A program made the translations under genes and the position numbers. The notes below the pieces were generated by a model. It saw only the letters and a list, made by a program, of their open reading frames with translations, was not told the DNA's origin and ran no database searches. Below are positions 15,079 to 27,400 of a stretch of DNA of 64,000 bases, piece by piece (positions within the stretch are counted from its first letter, which is position 1; every line of letters begins with the position of its first letter). This DNA comes from Campylorhamphus procurvoides (lineage: Eukaryota; Chordata; Aves; Passeriformes; Dendrocolaptidae). The stretch is from the NCBI GenBank assembly GCA_013396655.1, contig WBMV01002863.1:149335-213334 (forward strand), in the 5' to 3' direction.

Positions 15079-18000
15079 CCAAATTCCCTAAACTTGTAGG
15101 ATGGCAGCACAGTTGTCCCGGCACTGAGATTTATTGCCCTCTAAAGTAGAACGGCCAGAGAGATCCAAAAGCTCCCATTTCCCAAAAATAGCCAGTCAGG
15201 GAGTTATTTAAGGCCCATAAGAACTCCCTGATACCCATCACATTTATGGAGTCAATTGCTCCAAGAGCCCCTGAATTCACATTTCAAACACCAGTAACAT
15301 GGTGTGATTTATGGGAGAACCCAAAATTCCAGCACCTGTGATGCCTTAAAGTTCCCAAATATATAGATTTTAATGCAGCTTTCAGCACTTTTCTTTAGTC
15401 ACTTTAGGACAAGGCTTTTAACTGGATGCTTTTGTACCAAATTCCAAAATGTTGCTCCTATTTCTCCTCAAGGGTTTCAGTAGAGGGAGATTTTTTAGCA
15501 AGATAAGGGACATCCAGTCTGAAGAGGGTGTGCTGGAACAAGATATATCCCACATTCCTGGGTATCATTTCAGCCCCAGCTATTCAGAAGGCTCAGAATC
15601 CTCGGATTTCCTCCAAGCAGGACAGAAGGGTAGACAAAAGGTGGGAGGGAAAGAGGGTGGTGGGAACCACCCACCCATTTTTGGGAGGTGGGGCAAAGAG
15701 AGACCCCCAGGGTGGGTCTGGGTTGGACACATTTTTTGGGATGGGTAAAGACTGTAAAATCTATTCCCTGTGTGCTGCTGGTGTATTTTGCACACCTTAA
15801 ACACTTTAATTAAACCCCTGCCCTCTACCAAAATGGGTCAGAGAATTTCGATTCGATTTTGGGCGAGTTGGGGCTGAGCTCCCACCCCGGCGCTGCTTTT
15901 TGCATCCCTTTGGAGGGTCAAACCCCCTTCCCTCGGGTGTCACCGCGGGAGGGGACACGATCCCTTTGGCAGGACCTGCGGCTGGCCCTGCCTTGGGCTC
16001 TGAAACATCCTTTGTGCGCCTTGGGAACTCCGGGCAGGTAAAAGGGGATTGAATTACCTGGTCCCCCCCTCGCATCCCCTCTGCCTTTGTGTGCCCGTCC
16101 TGGGATGTCACAGGAGCCGCCTTTGCTGGGAATGCTCCTTGCCTCGGGTGGCTGGGACACAAAACAGCCCTCAAGAGCCGTGCCTTGCTAAAAAACCAGC
16201 TGGGATTGTTCCCCTCCTCGCCTCCAGGAGCGAATTTCAGGGCAAATGATATTGGTTGGGCTGGAATTGCAGGCTGGATGGTGAGAGGGGCTCGTTCCTT
16301 CTTCCAGCCTCCTGCTGCAGGTGAGGATGTCACAGCAGCCCAAAAGACCCCAAAGTGTCACCCCCTGGGCATGTCCCCCCAGCCTGGGGCACTGGGGAAT
16401 CTTTTTCAAACGGAGAGAAATAAAACCTAAAAAGGAAAGAAAAAAATCGCTGGAATTTGCCTTTACAGTTGTTCTGTTTTCAGCTTCAGTTTGGAGAGGA
16501 GGAGGTTCATTTGCGACGAGAACTTTAAATATGTAAAAATTAAACAAGTCATTTATGTAGACAAAGGGGACATTCCTCGTGGAGGGTTTAAATGCCTGAG
16601 TTCAGAGAAATACTGCCATAGGGATGAAAGGATCTCCCTGGAAAATCAGTATCACCACATTTAGTGTCACTAAGATTCAGATTTTTCCTGTTTTCCATTC
16701 CGGGATCGATGGGAAGAGGCTGAACGACCTGAAACAAATAGAGGAGGGAAACCCCAGCACATCCCCTGAGGAATATCTGCCAATGCAGAAACTCCTCTCC
16801 CACCCACAAATATGGGAATTATTATATTCCCAGCATTAGATGCTGAAATAAAGAAGCAAAACTTCCTTTATTGTCCTTAAAGAAGCACGGAGAGATCTCC
16901 TGTGTCACTAATACAGGACATGCAGAAGACATTGCAGCTTCCTAAAAATCATAATTTCTGGTGGAGATCTCCTTTATCTTGGTTAATACATGAAAACTAC
17001 AAGATAAATCCTGTCCCTGCAGCCTCTGCTGTGCTGCATTTGTGTTCCTTCACGAGCAAATCCTGCACCTTAAAGTGGCCACTCGACACTTTGTGATGTA
17101 AACCCAAATATTTTTTATCCTAAAATGAAAATAATCCCAAAGGAAGAACATCACGCCTATAGCATATTACAAACCAGCAGTTACATATGTCCAAATTATA
17201 ATGTTTACATACATACCTAATTGATTCTAAATATTTCTTTCTCTCGGGCTAAATATTTGTGAACGATTTGGTAGAAACCACAATGACCTCTATAAACAAT
17301 CAGGGGCTGAAATTTAACTTTTAAATCTACTCACACTGTGTGCATTTTTGACACAGAGGTGTAAATGGGAGGATTTCTAACTTTGTGAAGCTCCCATAAA
17401 ATTCCACAGACATATAAAATCGCCTTGGCAGGTTGGAGGAAGTTTTTCCCCCCCTAATAAAAGAGGGAACATTTACCAAAGGTGTTTTCCAGGATCTCTG
17501 ACCCAGCAGCAGCAAAGGGAGGGTGTTGTTTCTGAAGAACCTTTATACCAGGGCTGTGGATTAAACCAAATATTATCAGTTTTCACACAATTCTTTCACA
17601 GAGGGTCTCTCTAACTCCACACCTTCCACCTTCCCTTCTGAAGGACATAATTTAATTAAAATCACACTGTGCCTATGCACCTTCTTTTAGAAAGGGAAAT
17701 GCAGGCAGCCAGTGAGACACCAAGACCTCTAACCCTTGTAGCAGGAGGGTATTTAGTGCTCTTAAACCCTTAAAACTCTGTGATTGCAAAAAAAAAATGC
17801 AGATTTTATTTTAAAAAGTCAGTTCTGAGCCTTGGGTCAAAAATGCTCCAGCTCTAGGAGGTAAAGGACGATAATCCCAAATGGAATTATAATTAAACTT
17901 TTCCAGTCTCACAATTTGAGAAGAAATGCCTCAGAGCCTGAAAATATTTAAGGGACTTCAAGCTGGGAACCACAGGCAGTTCTGCACGAAGAAATAAGTG

Positions 18001-18287
18001 TATTTCATGTTTCTGAGACAAACTGTGCCCTTGGACTGGCACAGTTGGACTGGAAATGCCTGAGTAGCATTGACTGAAAGACTGGGATACCAAACTGAAC
18101 TGGACTCTGCACATTCCCACTGATTTCTTTGGAACAGATGCCCAATAATCTGCACCTCTCCCAGCAGCAGAGGCAGCAAAAGATCTCCAAGAGAATAAAC
18201 AGGAGAATGCATAATAATAAAAATAATAAACTATTATTATCAATAAATTGGAAAAGACACTGCATTTTTTAAATCTTCTAATGAGAA

Positions 18288-18385
18288 TCACAGAATATCC
18301 TGAGCTGGAAGGACCCAGAAAAATCAAAATGCAGCTCCTGGCCCTGCCCAGGTCAGCCCCAAAAATCACCCCAAGATTAGAGCAG
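18288..18385 (-). mobile_element. Short CR1 fragment
   Basis: AATCACAGAATATCCTGAGC followed by TGGAAGGACCCA matches the reverse complement of a CR1 3' end. Confidence 0.7.
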
Positions 18386-20414
18386 GAGCAAAGTGACTCA
18401 AGGAACTCTCTTTTCATCTCTTGGGAAGGGAGAAACAGCACCATGTGATCAGTGAGAAGGGTTCCCGTGGTTTGCAAGGAGCAGCAGGGGCAATTTGGGG
18501 TCCAAATTCAGCGAGAAGCTTTGCCACATGTCCCATCTCGGGAGGAGAGGCAGCACATCCCTCCAAGCAGAGCTGAAGGACAAGAGGGGGTGAAGAAACA
18601 GGGATGAGGGGGCAGAAGGTGGCCCGGAGAAGGAAAACACAAAGGTTTGGGAGAACTGCAGCTCGGGGCTGAGGCTCAGCACAAGAGGGCACTGCAGGAG
18701 CTCCCAAAAACCCTGCCAGGGAGGGCTCAGAGCCTGCCCAGCTGGAACACGCTGTGGGAACACAGCACATAAAAAACCCGGAGGGATCCACAAGGGTCAG
18801 CTTGTCCAGGAGAACACCCAAAATGCCACCGGGAGCCTGAGGTTGTTGTCCATGTTATCCAAACATCCCAGTCCTAAGACTTAATCATCCCCCTAAGACA
18901 TCACGCCCCTCATCCTGATCCATCCAGGACAAGCACAACAGGGTAAAACAAACATCTCTTCCCGGGATAACTTACCAAGAGCCTCCAAAATGGAATTTTT
19001 GGAGTACTGAGTGCATGTGATGAGTAAGTTAAACAGGAAAAATCAGGGATCTGTGAGACCTACACTGTTCAAACTTGGAGAATTCAAATTATTACTATTC
19101 AAACATGGAGAGCAGTAACAAACACTGAATCCATACGGTCAACCTATATAAGGGAAAACAAACCCCAAAAAACCCCAGATATTGGTAAGAATTGGTCATT
19201 TTAAGAAAATTTCTCCTGGCAAACTGGCATGAGCAGGATTGAACACAAGGCTGGGCTTTCTCCAGCTTAAAAAACTTCTCCAGTAACTGCAGAACTGCAG
19301 TTCGAGGGGCTGTTCCTCCCAGAGCATCCCAAACCAAACTGCCCTCTCCAGAGGGGAGCTTGGAACCCCCAAAGCTCCTTCTCTTCGTTCTGAAACCCCC
19401 TGGGAGCAGCTCCAGGAGCACAGCAGGCACTCAGCCCCACAGCCAGGGCTGGGCATTCACTGGTAGCTCAGTGAGGGGGTGAGTGTGGACATGTTCAGGT
19501 CTCCAGGTGAGTAACACGATGACAATTCTGCCAGGAGATCCCACGCTGGCTCTTGCAGAGCATCAAAGTGGCTGTAGCAATTTAATATTGGCCAAGGGAC
19601 ACAGCAGGAATCAAGAGGGATGTGAAGATGTGACTCATGCAGGATTGTAGAGCCTGCCCAGCCCTTGTTCTTGAAGTTGATTAATCCTTTACCTTTTAAT
19701 TATTTGTTCCTGATCCCAGGATGCCACCCAGCCCCTCCTCGAGCTGGGCACAGGCAGAGCTGCCCAGAACACCAGCCAATATTGATATTTAGGAGGAGAA
19801 ATAATCACTTATAAAGAATCACACATTCCCTATGTGCTATATATAAACACTTTCCTGGGCAACCTCATTTCTCAGACAGAACTTACCCTGGACAAAATTC
19901 CAAAGGAAATCACAGCAGATGACAGGACCACCAGTGTCCCACCCAGCCTTTCCTGCCTTACAGCCACCTTTGCAGTGTCACTGATCCCCAAACCAGGAGC
20001 TCCGGACCGAGGTGGTGTCACCTAAAGCAATTGGAGAGATAATCGCCCACGATGGTTGTCACACGCCCCCCAGAGAGCTGATTGCTTTATCCACTCTGCC
20101 CTGTAATTAGATAACAGGTTGTTCTCTAATTTGTCAGGCCGAGCCAGAAGAGTGACACCAAATTAGTTAGTAGCACAATTAGTAGCACAATAATCTGAGG
20201 CTGAGCCTCTTCCCAACATCCCAGCCTTGGAATATTCTGCAAACTCAGGAGAATTCCATGCTCACTCTGGAAGTTTCCAGGAGTCGAGACAGCCTGAGTA
20301 GGTAGACAAGAGCTGAAAAAACACAGCCAGATGTCTCACCATTGGAAAGAGAGAAAAGTCCAGTCTGTTCTGTTGGGTTTGAAGGAACATCCTCAGGACT
20401 GCTCAGGTTGCAGG

Positions 20415-20646
20415 TTGAGATTGGGGATGAGGGAGAAATTCCTGGCTGGGAGGGTGGGCAGGTCCTGGCACAGGGTGCCCAGAGAAGCTGGGGCTGTGCC
20501 ATCACCCCTGGAAGTGTCCAAGGTCAGGTTGGACGGGGCTTGGAGCAACCTGGGCTGGTGGGAGGTGTCCCTGCCCATGGCAGGGGTGGCACTGGATGGG
20601 TTTAAGGTCCCTTCCAACCCAAACCATTCTATGATTCTGTGATTTG
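20415..20646 (+). mobile_element. CR1 LINE 3' end, well preserved
   Basis: It contains the full CR1 3' segment from the GGGAGGGTGGGCAGGTCCTG word to CCATTCTATGATTCTGTGAT. It is one of the least decayed copies here. Confidence 0.92.
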
Positions 20647-22039
20647 AGGTAACCAGACTTCCAGAGGACCCTGCAGTTATTTTCCTCCTGCACTTAAAGT
20701 TCAAATAAACTTATTCTAAATGAAACAACACGAAAGAAAGTGACATCTCAGATCTCCCATCTGCAGGAGCCAGGTGCACACCAGGAAAAGGAGTTACTAA
20801 AACCATCACTGTGGCACCTTGACACGACTCAGTCAATATTTGACTTCCAAAGCCCTGGTGTCCAACCCAGCAATCCAGGCTGGAAGAACCCTGCCTGTTG
20901 GGTTCAGTGTTTCTGCAGCAGGGTGTGCCAGAGCCTACAGGCTCAGGAAGATCCAAAAACCACAGTTCTGACTTTATAAATGCTCTGACAGCCTTTGTTT
21001 ATTCCTGGGGTTTATTCCTGTCCCGAGGGGCCGAGCTGGATGTTTCCTGCAGGAGCTAAAGCCAGTGCTGGAATCCCCAGTAATAATTAACACAGATCCC
21101 CAGTGGGCAAACAAGGAAGGGAGCAGATCTCCCAGAGCAGCAATCAACCCCTGGGGAGACAAGGAAACAAACTCCTTTCTTTTTATCTGCTTTACTCAGG
21201 GAACAACTCTTTAGAGTGAGAAGCACGAGAGTTTTAGGTGAGGCTGAGGTTCCAGAAGGTTTGGAGCAGGAGGCTGGTGACTCCCAGGGAGGTGACAGCT
21301 AGACCTAATTTAGGGGTTACACTCATCTTTTATTGTATAGGCCTCGTGTTAAGGCACTTGGGAGGATTTTTGGCTCCTTTTCTCTGGGCAGAAGGAGCTC
21401 CAAAGGCCATCTCGCAGCTGGTAAATGCAGGAGTTAAATGTGCTTTTAAATGTATTTATTTGACCACATGAAGTCTCTCCTTTGCAAACCCTGGCTGCTC
21501 CAGTTGGTCTAATAGAAAAGTTAATTCTTAATTTCCTTTTTTTTTTTGGATCATTTTTTGTTCCAGTTTCATTGCTTTGCTTTTCCTTCCTTCCAAGGGG
21601 CAAACCCGGAGGCTTCTCCTGAGGTCAGGAAGAAAACTGGCAGGAGCAGAAGGCTCAGGGGGAAACAGTGGGTGAAGGGAAAGAGCCTTCCCTGTCCCAG
21701 CAGCAATGGATGATAAATCAAACCACAACCTCCTTTAGATTAAACCCTGTCCTACTTCTCATAAAAGTTATTAATTCTGAAGTCAGTCAGGATGCAGTTC
21801 TGACTTGGTGAGCTCCTTCCCTCTGGAAACACTTGGCAGGGCCCCTGCAGCCCTGTCTGGTCTTAAGGCAAACAACATTTGATTATCAGCAAATCTGTAA
21901 TTCATTGTAAGGCAAATCCTTCTCCATTTGATAAGACAGTGTGTGTCAAAAGGCAAATGGGAAACATTTCTGTGCACACTGAACCTTCCTCTGAACCAAC
22001 TGGCAGGTGCAGCTCGTGGGTGAAAGGGCAGAGCACGAG

Positions 22040-22440
22040 TGGGAGGAGGAGCTGGGGGGGCTCAGCTGGAGAAAAGGAGGCTCAGGGGGACCTTCTGGCT
22101 CTCTACAACCACCTGAAAGGAGGATGGAGCCAGGTGGGGGTCGGGCTTTTCTCCCAGGGAACAAGGGACAGGACAAGGGGAAAACGGCATCAAGTTGCAC
22201 CAGGGGACGTTCAGGCTGGATATTGGGAAAATTCCTTCCTGGAAAGGGCTGTCCAACTGCCCAGGGCAGGGGTGGACCCCCATCCCTGCAGGGATGTAAA
22301 AGCCCTGTGGATGTGGCACTTGGGGACATGGGTTAGTGGTGGCCTTGGCAGTGCTGGGGAATTGTTGGACTCGAGGGTCTTGGAGGTCTTTTCCCTCTTT
22401 TCCCTAATGATTCTAAGATTCAATGATTCTGTGACTATCA
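22040..22440 (+). mobile_element. CR1 LINE 3' fragment, second subfamily type
   Basis: It has a longer upstream part (GGCTCAGCTGGAGAAAAGGA...GGGGGACCTTCTGGCTCTCT) and ends with GATTCAATGATTCTGTGA. It resembles the copy in NMD3 intron 2. Confidence 0.88.
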
Positions 22441-22995
22441 GCAGGAAGACTGAAGCAAGAGAGTAACAAACGATCAGGGTGCACTTCTGCAAGCCAGGAA
22501 GGAGCACAGGTGCCTGAAAGTTGAAAACAAATCCTCTGCATAAGTATTTCTTCAGATCAAAGACTGAGCAGGCATCAGTTCCACAGTCAACATCCATAAA
22601 AATAGCAGCAGCAGCAAGAGGCTCTGCCCTCACTGCACGAGCTGGGAAGCAAAGCCTCACATCCTGGCTGCCCATTCGCTGCCTCTGCAGCTCTGTTTGT
22701 GCAGTGCCTTTTAAAGGTATTAATTGACGAAAGAGCATTTTTAAAGCATCATTAAAAATGTGTTTGACTATTAAACGAACTGCTGCTTTAATACCAGCAC
22801 TTACATCTGGCCCTTTGAAACAGCTTGCATTCCTTTATGGCTTTCTGTGGTTAGAACACAGCACTGGGGGCCAGAACAGGGACACGGTGGCCCCGTGGTG
22901 TGGCAGGTGACCCCAGGTGCCACCGGGGTGGCCACCTTGCTTAGGGAATGAGATTGTACCTGGAATTCACCCAGAATTGTACCTGGAATTCACCC

Positions 22996-23056
22996 AGACT
23001 CACAGAATATGCTGAGCTGGAAGGGACCCACAGGGATCATCGAGTCCAACCCCAGG
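22996..23056 (-). mobile_element. Short CR1 tail
   Basis: CACAGAATATGCTGAGCTGG followed by AAGGGACCCACAGGGATCAT is a reverse-complement CR1 end. Confidence 0.7.
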
Positions 23057-23949
23057 GCAAAACTGAACAGTGTTTCTGTTACTTTTATTTCTTGCTTATA
23101 CTGCAAAGTTAAGTTCTTAAGTAGCTGCTTGGTAGCGAACAGGACACTAAATCCTGTTTTTTTATCCCTGGGACAGAATAAACTACAGCAAACTAAGCCT
23201 CGTGGGCAGCAGCATCATGTCGTGTCTCACAGCATTTCAGATGAAGTCTTGTAAGCACTTGCCCATCCATAGCTCTCTTTTCTGGAAACACCTGATCAGT
23301 GGTGATCCCATCCCCACCTCCCTCTCTCCACGCGGGGTTTCTCCCAGCCCTTCCTCCGGTCCTTCCCACGGAGCCCTTGGGATGCTCCAGGCACCTGCCG
23401 GCCCCCGGGCAGCCCTCGGTGCCCCCGCTATGCCCCAAACCACATCCCAAAGGTCTGTATTCCAGCGTCGGGTGGCACACGAAGCGCTGCCAGTGCCCGC
23501 AGGGTTCCGTGCGGGGCAGCTCCGTGCGCGCCCCGCATCCCGCATCCCGGCGGCGCTCCGAAAACCACCGGATCCAGGGAAACACCGAGCTCCGGGGAAG
23601 CAGCTGGCGTGCCGGAGGTGCCAGCCAGCTCCATCCCACGGCTTTCCCCGCGCCCGGCTCCGCTCCTCCCACCCCCCGAACGCCGCAAGCCCCAGCGCAG
23701 CGGCTGCGGCAGCGGGCGGGGCGCGGAGCGGCCGCGGGGCCGCGGCCGAGAGGAGCCGAGCTGGGCGGCAGGTACGGAGGGAGGGAGGGGAGGAGGGGAG
23801 GAGAGAGGGAGAAAGGGGGTATTTAAGCAGCGTCGGGCTTGGGGAGCAGCGGTGCGCGGAGCGGGGCAGCGAAGGAGATGAGCTTCAACCGGAGCGCCCG
23901 CATCGCGGAGCGCCGCATCCCTGGGCACCAGCATCGTCCGCATCCCCGA

Positions 23950-24026
23950 NNNNNNNNNNNNNNNNNNNNNNNNNNNNNNNNNNNNNNNNNNNNNNNNNNN
24001 NNNNNNNNNNNNNNNNNNNNNNNNNN
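23950..24026. other. Assembly gap, 77 N
   Basis: A run of 77 N inside the GC-rich 15-bp repeat. The repeat has the same period on both sides, so the gap probably hides additional repeat units. Confidence 0.98.
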
Positions 24027-24250
24027 CCGAGCGCCCGCATCTCCGAGCATCCACATCCCCGGAGCGCCCGCATCCCCGAGCAGCCGCATCCCCGAGCACC
24101 CGTGCCGCGGAGCCCCGGTGTGCCCGCATCCCCGGGCACCCGCATCCCCTAGCAGCCGCATCCCGGAGCAGCCGCATCCCGGAGCGCCCGCATCCCGGAG
24201 CGCCCGCATCCCCGGTGTGCCCGCAGCCCGGTGTGCCCGCACCAGGTGCC
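24027..24250. repeat. GC-rich 15-bp minisatellite
   Basis: Imperfect units of the type GCCCGCATCCCCGAG repeat at 15 bp and also occur just left of the gap (23895-23949). Because 15 is a multiple of three, several frames stay open on both strands, which produces long spurious ORFs here. Confidence 0.85.
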
Positions 24251-24400
24251 CCGCACGGCCCGGTGTCCGCAGGCAGTCCCAGCTCGGCTGGGCTCGCCCA
24301 AGGGCACGGCGTGGGAGGCGCGTCCCGCAGCATCCCCGCATCCAGGGGCCGGTGACCTTGGCCCCGCAGGTCTCCAGCGGCTCGGTAAGGAGCGCGGGGG

Positions 24401-27400
24401 GAAGGCCCGGGGGCAGGGGGGGATCCTCTCTGCTGTGCCTCCTTCAAGGCGGTGGTGGCGTTGCAGACGGACCTACAGCCTTCTGCAAGGTCCTCCGGGC
24501 TTAAATCGCTCCCTGCTCTTGGCAGGGGGTTGGAAGGAGATGAGCTTCAAGGTCCCCTCCACGCCACGCCATTGCCTGGCTCTGTGACTTGTTGCTGCCG
24601 TCAGGGGTTTGCAGGTGGTGGTGCTGGTGGAGATGCTGGGAGGATGGTTTGCCTTGGTGGGGGTTTACTGGGACCAGTCACACACTCAGAAATACAAAGG
24701 CTGAAGGGAAGGTGACTGTGCTGCTCATTCCAGTGTGGTGGAAATACTCACTGCTGGCAGATTTTTTTTCCTCTTTGGTTTTCTTAGACCTGCTGGTGGC
24801 TCCCAGAAATCCTTCAGTGGGAGGCAGGTGCAAGACATCCCCTCCCTGTTGTATAAGCAGAGCTGGCAGAGTGGAGAGGAGAATCCCTGCAATAAATGCT
24901 CTGCTTAGTCAGCATGAGGTACTTCGTGGGCTGTGGATTTCGAGGTTTTAGGATTTGGGATGCTTGGTTATCTTTTTCTGATGAATATCATGACTATGGT
25001 ACAAATAACGATGTCTTGAGAGCGACTCCACAAAGTCCTCGGAGTGATTTCCAGATGGTGCAGGTTTGGTGGAGAAAAGGAGGGAAACTCTTGATGTTGT
25101 TCCAGCTGAAATGGGAGATGTGGTGAAACAGTGCCTGGGGAGCAGCTCAGGGCCACGGGAATATTGTCCCATCCCCTCTGTGCCCCCAGAGCATCCAGGA
25201 CACGTGCACAGCACCACAACACGGTGCTCCAGCTGGCTGAGAACCATCCCTGGCCCTGCCAAGGCAGGGTTTATGGAGATTTTATTTTGTGCTGGGTCTG
25301 TAGCTCAAGCCTGGGGAACATTCCCAAAGCCAGGAGCCCAGGAGTTGGGATGGGACACCATGCTTGGGGAACCCACTCATTGCTTTTCAGCAGCTCAGCA
25401 CCACGGGGTGTTGCAGCTTTGAAGAGCCTTGTCTTGCCCTGCTGTCTGACTGGAACATTCCTTGTGTAACCCCTCCAAAATTTAAGGGTGGCTTTGCTTT
25501 CCCCTCATTTTAGGGGTATTCTGTATGAATAGTTCTCTGTGGTCAAACCTGCTTGCTGGGAGGGATGAAGTAACCTGTGAGGGAAGCTGTTCCTTCCTGC
25601 ACATGTGGGGTTAAATCAGTTAAATCAGTTTCTCCCTTTTTACTTCTTATCTGCTGCAAGGATCTCACTTCATTTTTTTCTTTTCCCCTTTTGGGCCAGT
25701 GACTGCTGTGATGCAACTCTGCTTCCTTTCCTCAGATCTCACAGGAGATGCACTTGCACAAGAGTTTTGTACCTGTTTCCCACTAATACCTGTCATAACT
25801 ATGACAGTATTCACCTTCTCACATTACATATAACCCAAGAGCAGCTGTTATTTTCAGCTGCTTCAGAAATGACTCAGAGCAAAGCAAAGAAGTCGGAATA
25901 AAATAAGAACTACAATCGAAAGTAAGTCTTTTTTTAGACCTCAAACATCTCAGCTATTTTGTTTATAGAGTGATGTGTTTACACAACCTTCTGAACTTTA
26001 AGATCTTTGAAATCCTCTTGAAGGATGCAGGTGATGTCCTAAATCTCACAAGTCTTGCAGGAACTAAGAACTTGTCACCAAGAGGAAAGGCAAAACCTCA
26101 GCCAGGGCAAAGCCAAACCCCCTGTAAGGTGCTCCTGGAACAGTTCTCAATTTCTAAGCATTTGCAATTTAAACCTGGTGCTGGTCTCTGGTCACAAATT
26201 TGGGGGTTATTTTGGGAATCAGTTGAGTTCAAAACTGTATCTGTCTTAAACTACACTTATACTGAAGATACAGGGAAAGCTTTTCCTGGGATTTCAACTT
26301 CCCTGGCAGGGCTGCTCACAGGTCTGCTCCAAGGTGCAGGTCCTGGCACAGGAGAGGACTTGGAGCCCAAAATGTGCCCCAGCTCAGGAGGCAGGAAAGG
26401 AAGGAATTTCTACAGCAACTCCAAGGAGCAGAGAGTTACGTAAGGAAATGACTGAGGAAACTTCAGAGGAGGGAAGAACACAAAAATTGTTGAAAAATTA
26501 ATTTGGCCTTGGAAGAAAATGGGACAGAGCTGCTCCAAGAATGTTGTTGTTACAGCAGAGAAGCTGCATCTCTTCCTTCTCTGCCGGAGCAGGGACAGGA
26601 GAGTGCAGTGATAAATCAGCCAGGCTGCAAAGTTTGGGGGAGTTGATTTATTTGGCTTTGCTGGGAGCAGCCTGCAGCTTGCAGGGGAAGGGGAGGCAAG
26701 AAATCAGGCCCACCTTTGACTGCTGGGTTGGGAGCCTCCCTCCAAAGGAGATCCTTGAGGGTGCTGCAGATCCTCCTCTGCTTTCCTGAGGGTCAACACT
26801 TTGTGCACCACATTTAACGTGACTTCCCAATCACTGCAGGCCATACTATAATTCCAGCTGTGTGCTGGAAGGGGCATATGCCCCAATCCTCTGCTGTGCT
26901 TCTATCCAGCTCACATGAATCCCTGTGCTCCAGGTAGAGATGCAGCCAAATTACAGCCCCAAACCACTGCTTGGGAGCCCAGAAGAGCTGCTGGAGGAGC
27001 ACGGACATGGTGGGGTTTGGGATCAGAGCTGGACACAAGGAGGTTGGGCCAGTTTTTGTGCAGGTGTGGCATTGCCACCCTGGGAGAGTTTTGCTGCCTT
27101 GTCTGGAGTCACCAGAGGTAAAAGGAAGTCTTCCTGAAGAGAAAAAGGTCCTGGGTCTTGTGTGCATTATGGAACACTTAGAAGAACCCAAACAGCACCT
27201 CTGTCCCCCCCACTGAGGGCAGCAGGAGGGAGGGTTATTATTTAAAGGTGAGGAAGATGCTGGAGTTCATTCTCCTGAACAAGGGAGAGCAGAAACGGGG
27301 CTGAAAACACCCTTCTGCCTCACCCTGTCCCCTCTTGAAGTATTTTTCTGCTTCTGGAAGAATTTTTCACCCAGAAAACCCCATGGGCACAGTCAAACCA

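Larger units (their letters stand above)
12816..23389. other. Intergenic between OTOL1 and the SPTSSB promoter
   Basis: Contains CR1 fragments, the 61-bp repeat and an (ATA)n run near 18210. A moderately GC-rich patch at 15840-16340 could be regulatory or hold the missing OTOL1 first exon, but nothing marks it clearly. Confidence 0.55.
23390..24400 (+). promoter_or_regulatory. SPTSSB: CpG island, putative SPTSSB promoter and first exon
   Basis: This is the strongest CpG-dense block left of NMD3. It contains GC boxes (for example GGGCGGGGCGCGG near 23715), a purine/G-run tract at 23775-23818 and a TATA-like TATTTAAG at 23819-23826. Consensus splice donors on the plus strand follow GGCGGCAG near 23771 and CGGCTCG near 24383. 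The next plus-strand coding exon is SPTSSB, whose acceptor is at 31101, so I infer this is its promoter with a non-coding first exon. A 77-N gap and a 15-bp minisatellite sit inside the island. The assignment to SPTSSB rests on orientation and position and is not proven. Confidence 0.55.

Noticed and set aside
15806..16333. 175-codon minus-strand ORF in a GC-richer patch
   Set aside because: Considered as a possible upstream OTOL1 exon. No matching family sequence and no donor/acceptor pair that would join it to 12422.
22007..22336. ORFs over CR1-like sequence that could be read as a reverse transcriptase remnant
   Set aside because: Only CR1 3' untranslated-end sequence is present. No RT or endonuclease motif is visible in any frame.
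23202..24447. Long ORFs on both strands (up to 339 codons) across the CpG island and N gap
   Set aside because: They come from a 15-bp repeat and 77 N translated as X. The composition is biased, there is no domain, and both strands are open at once.
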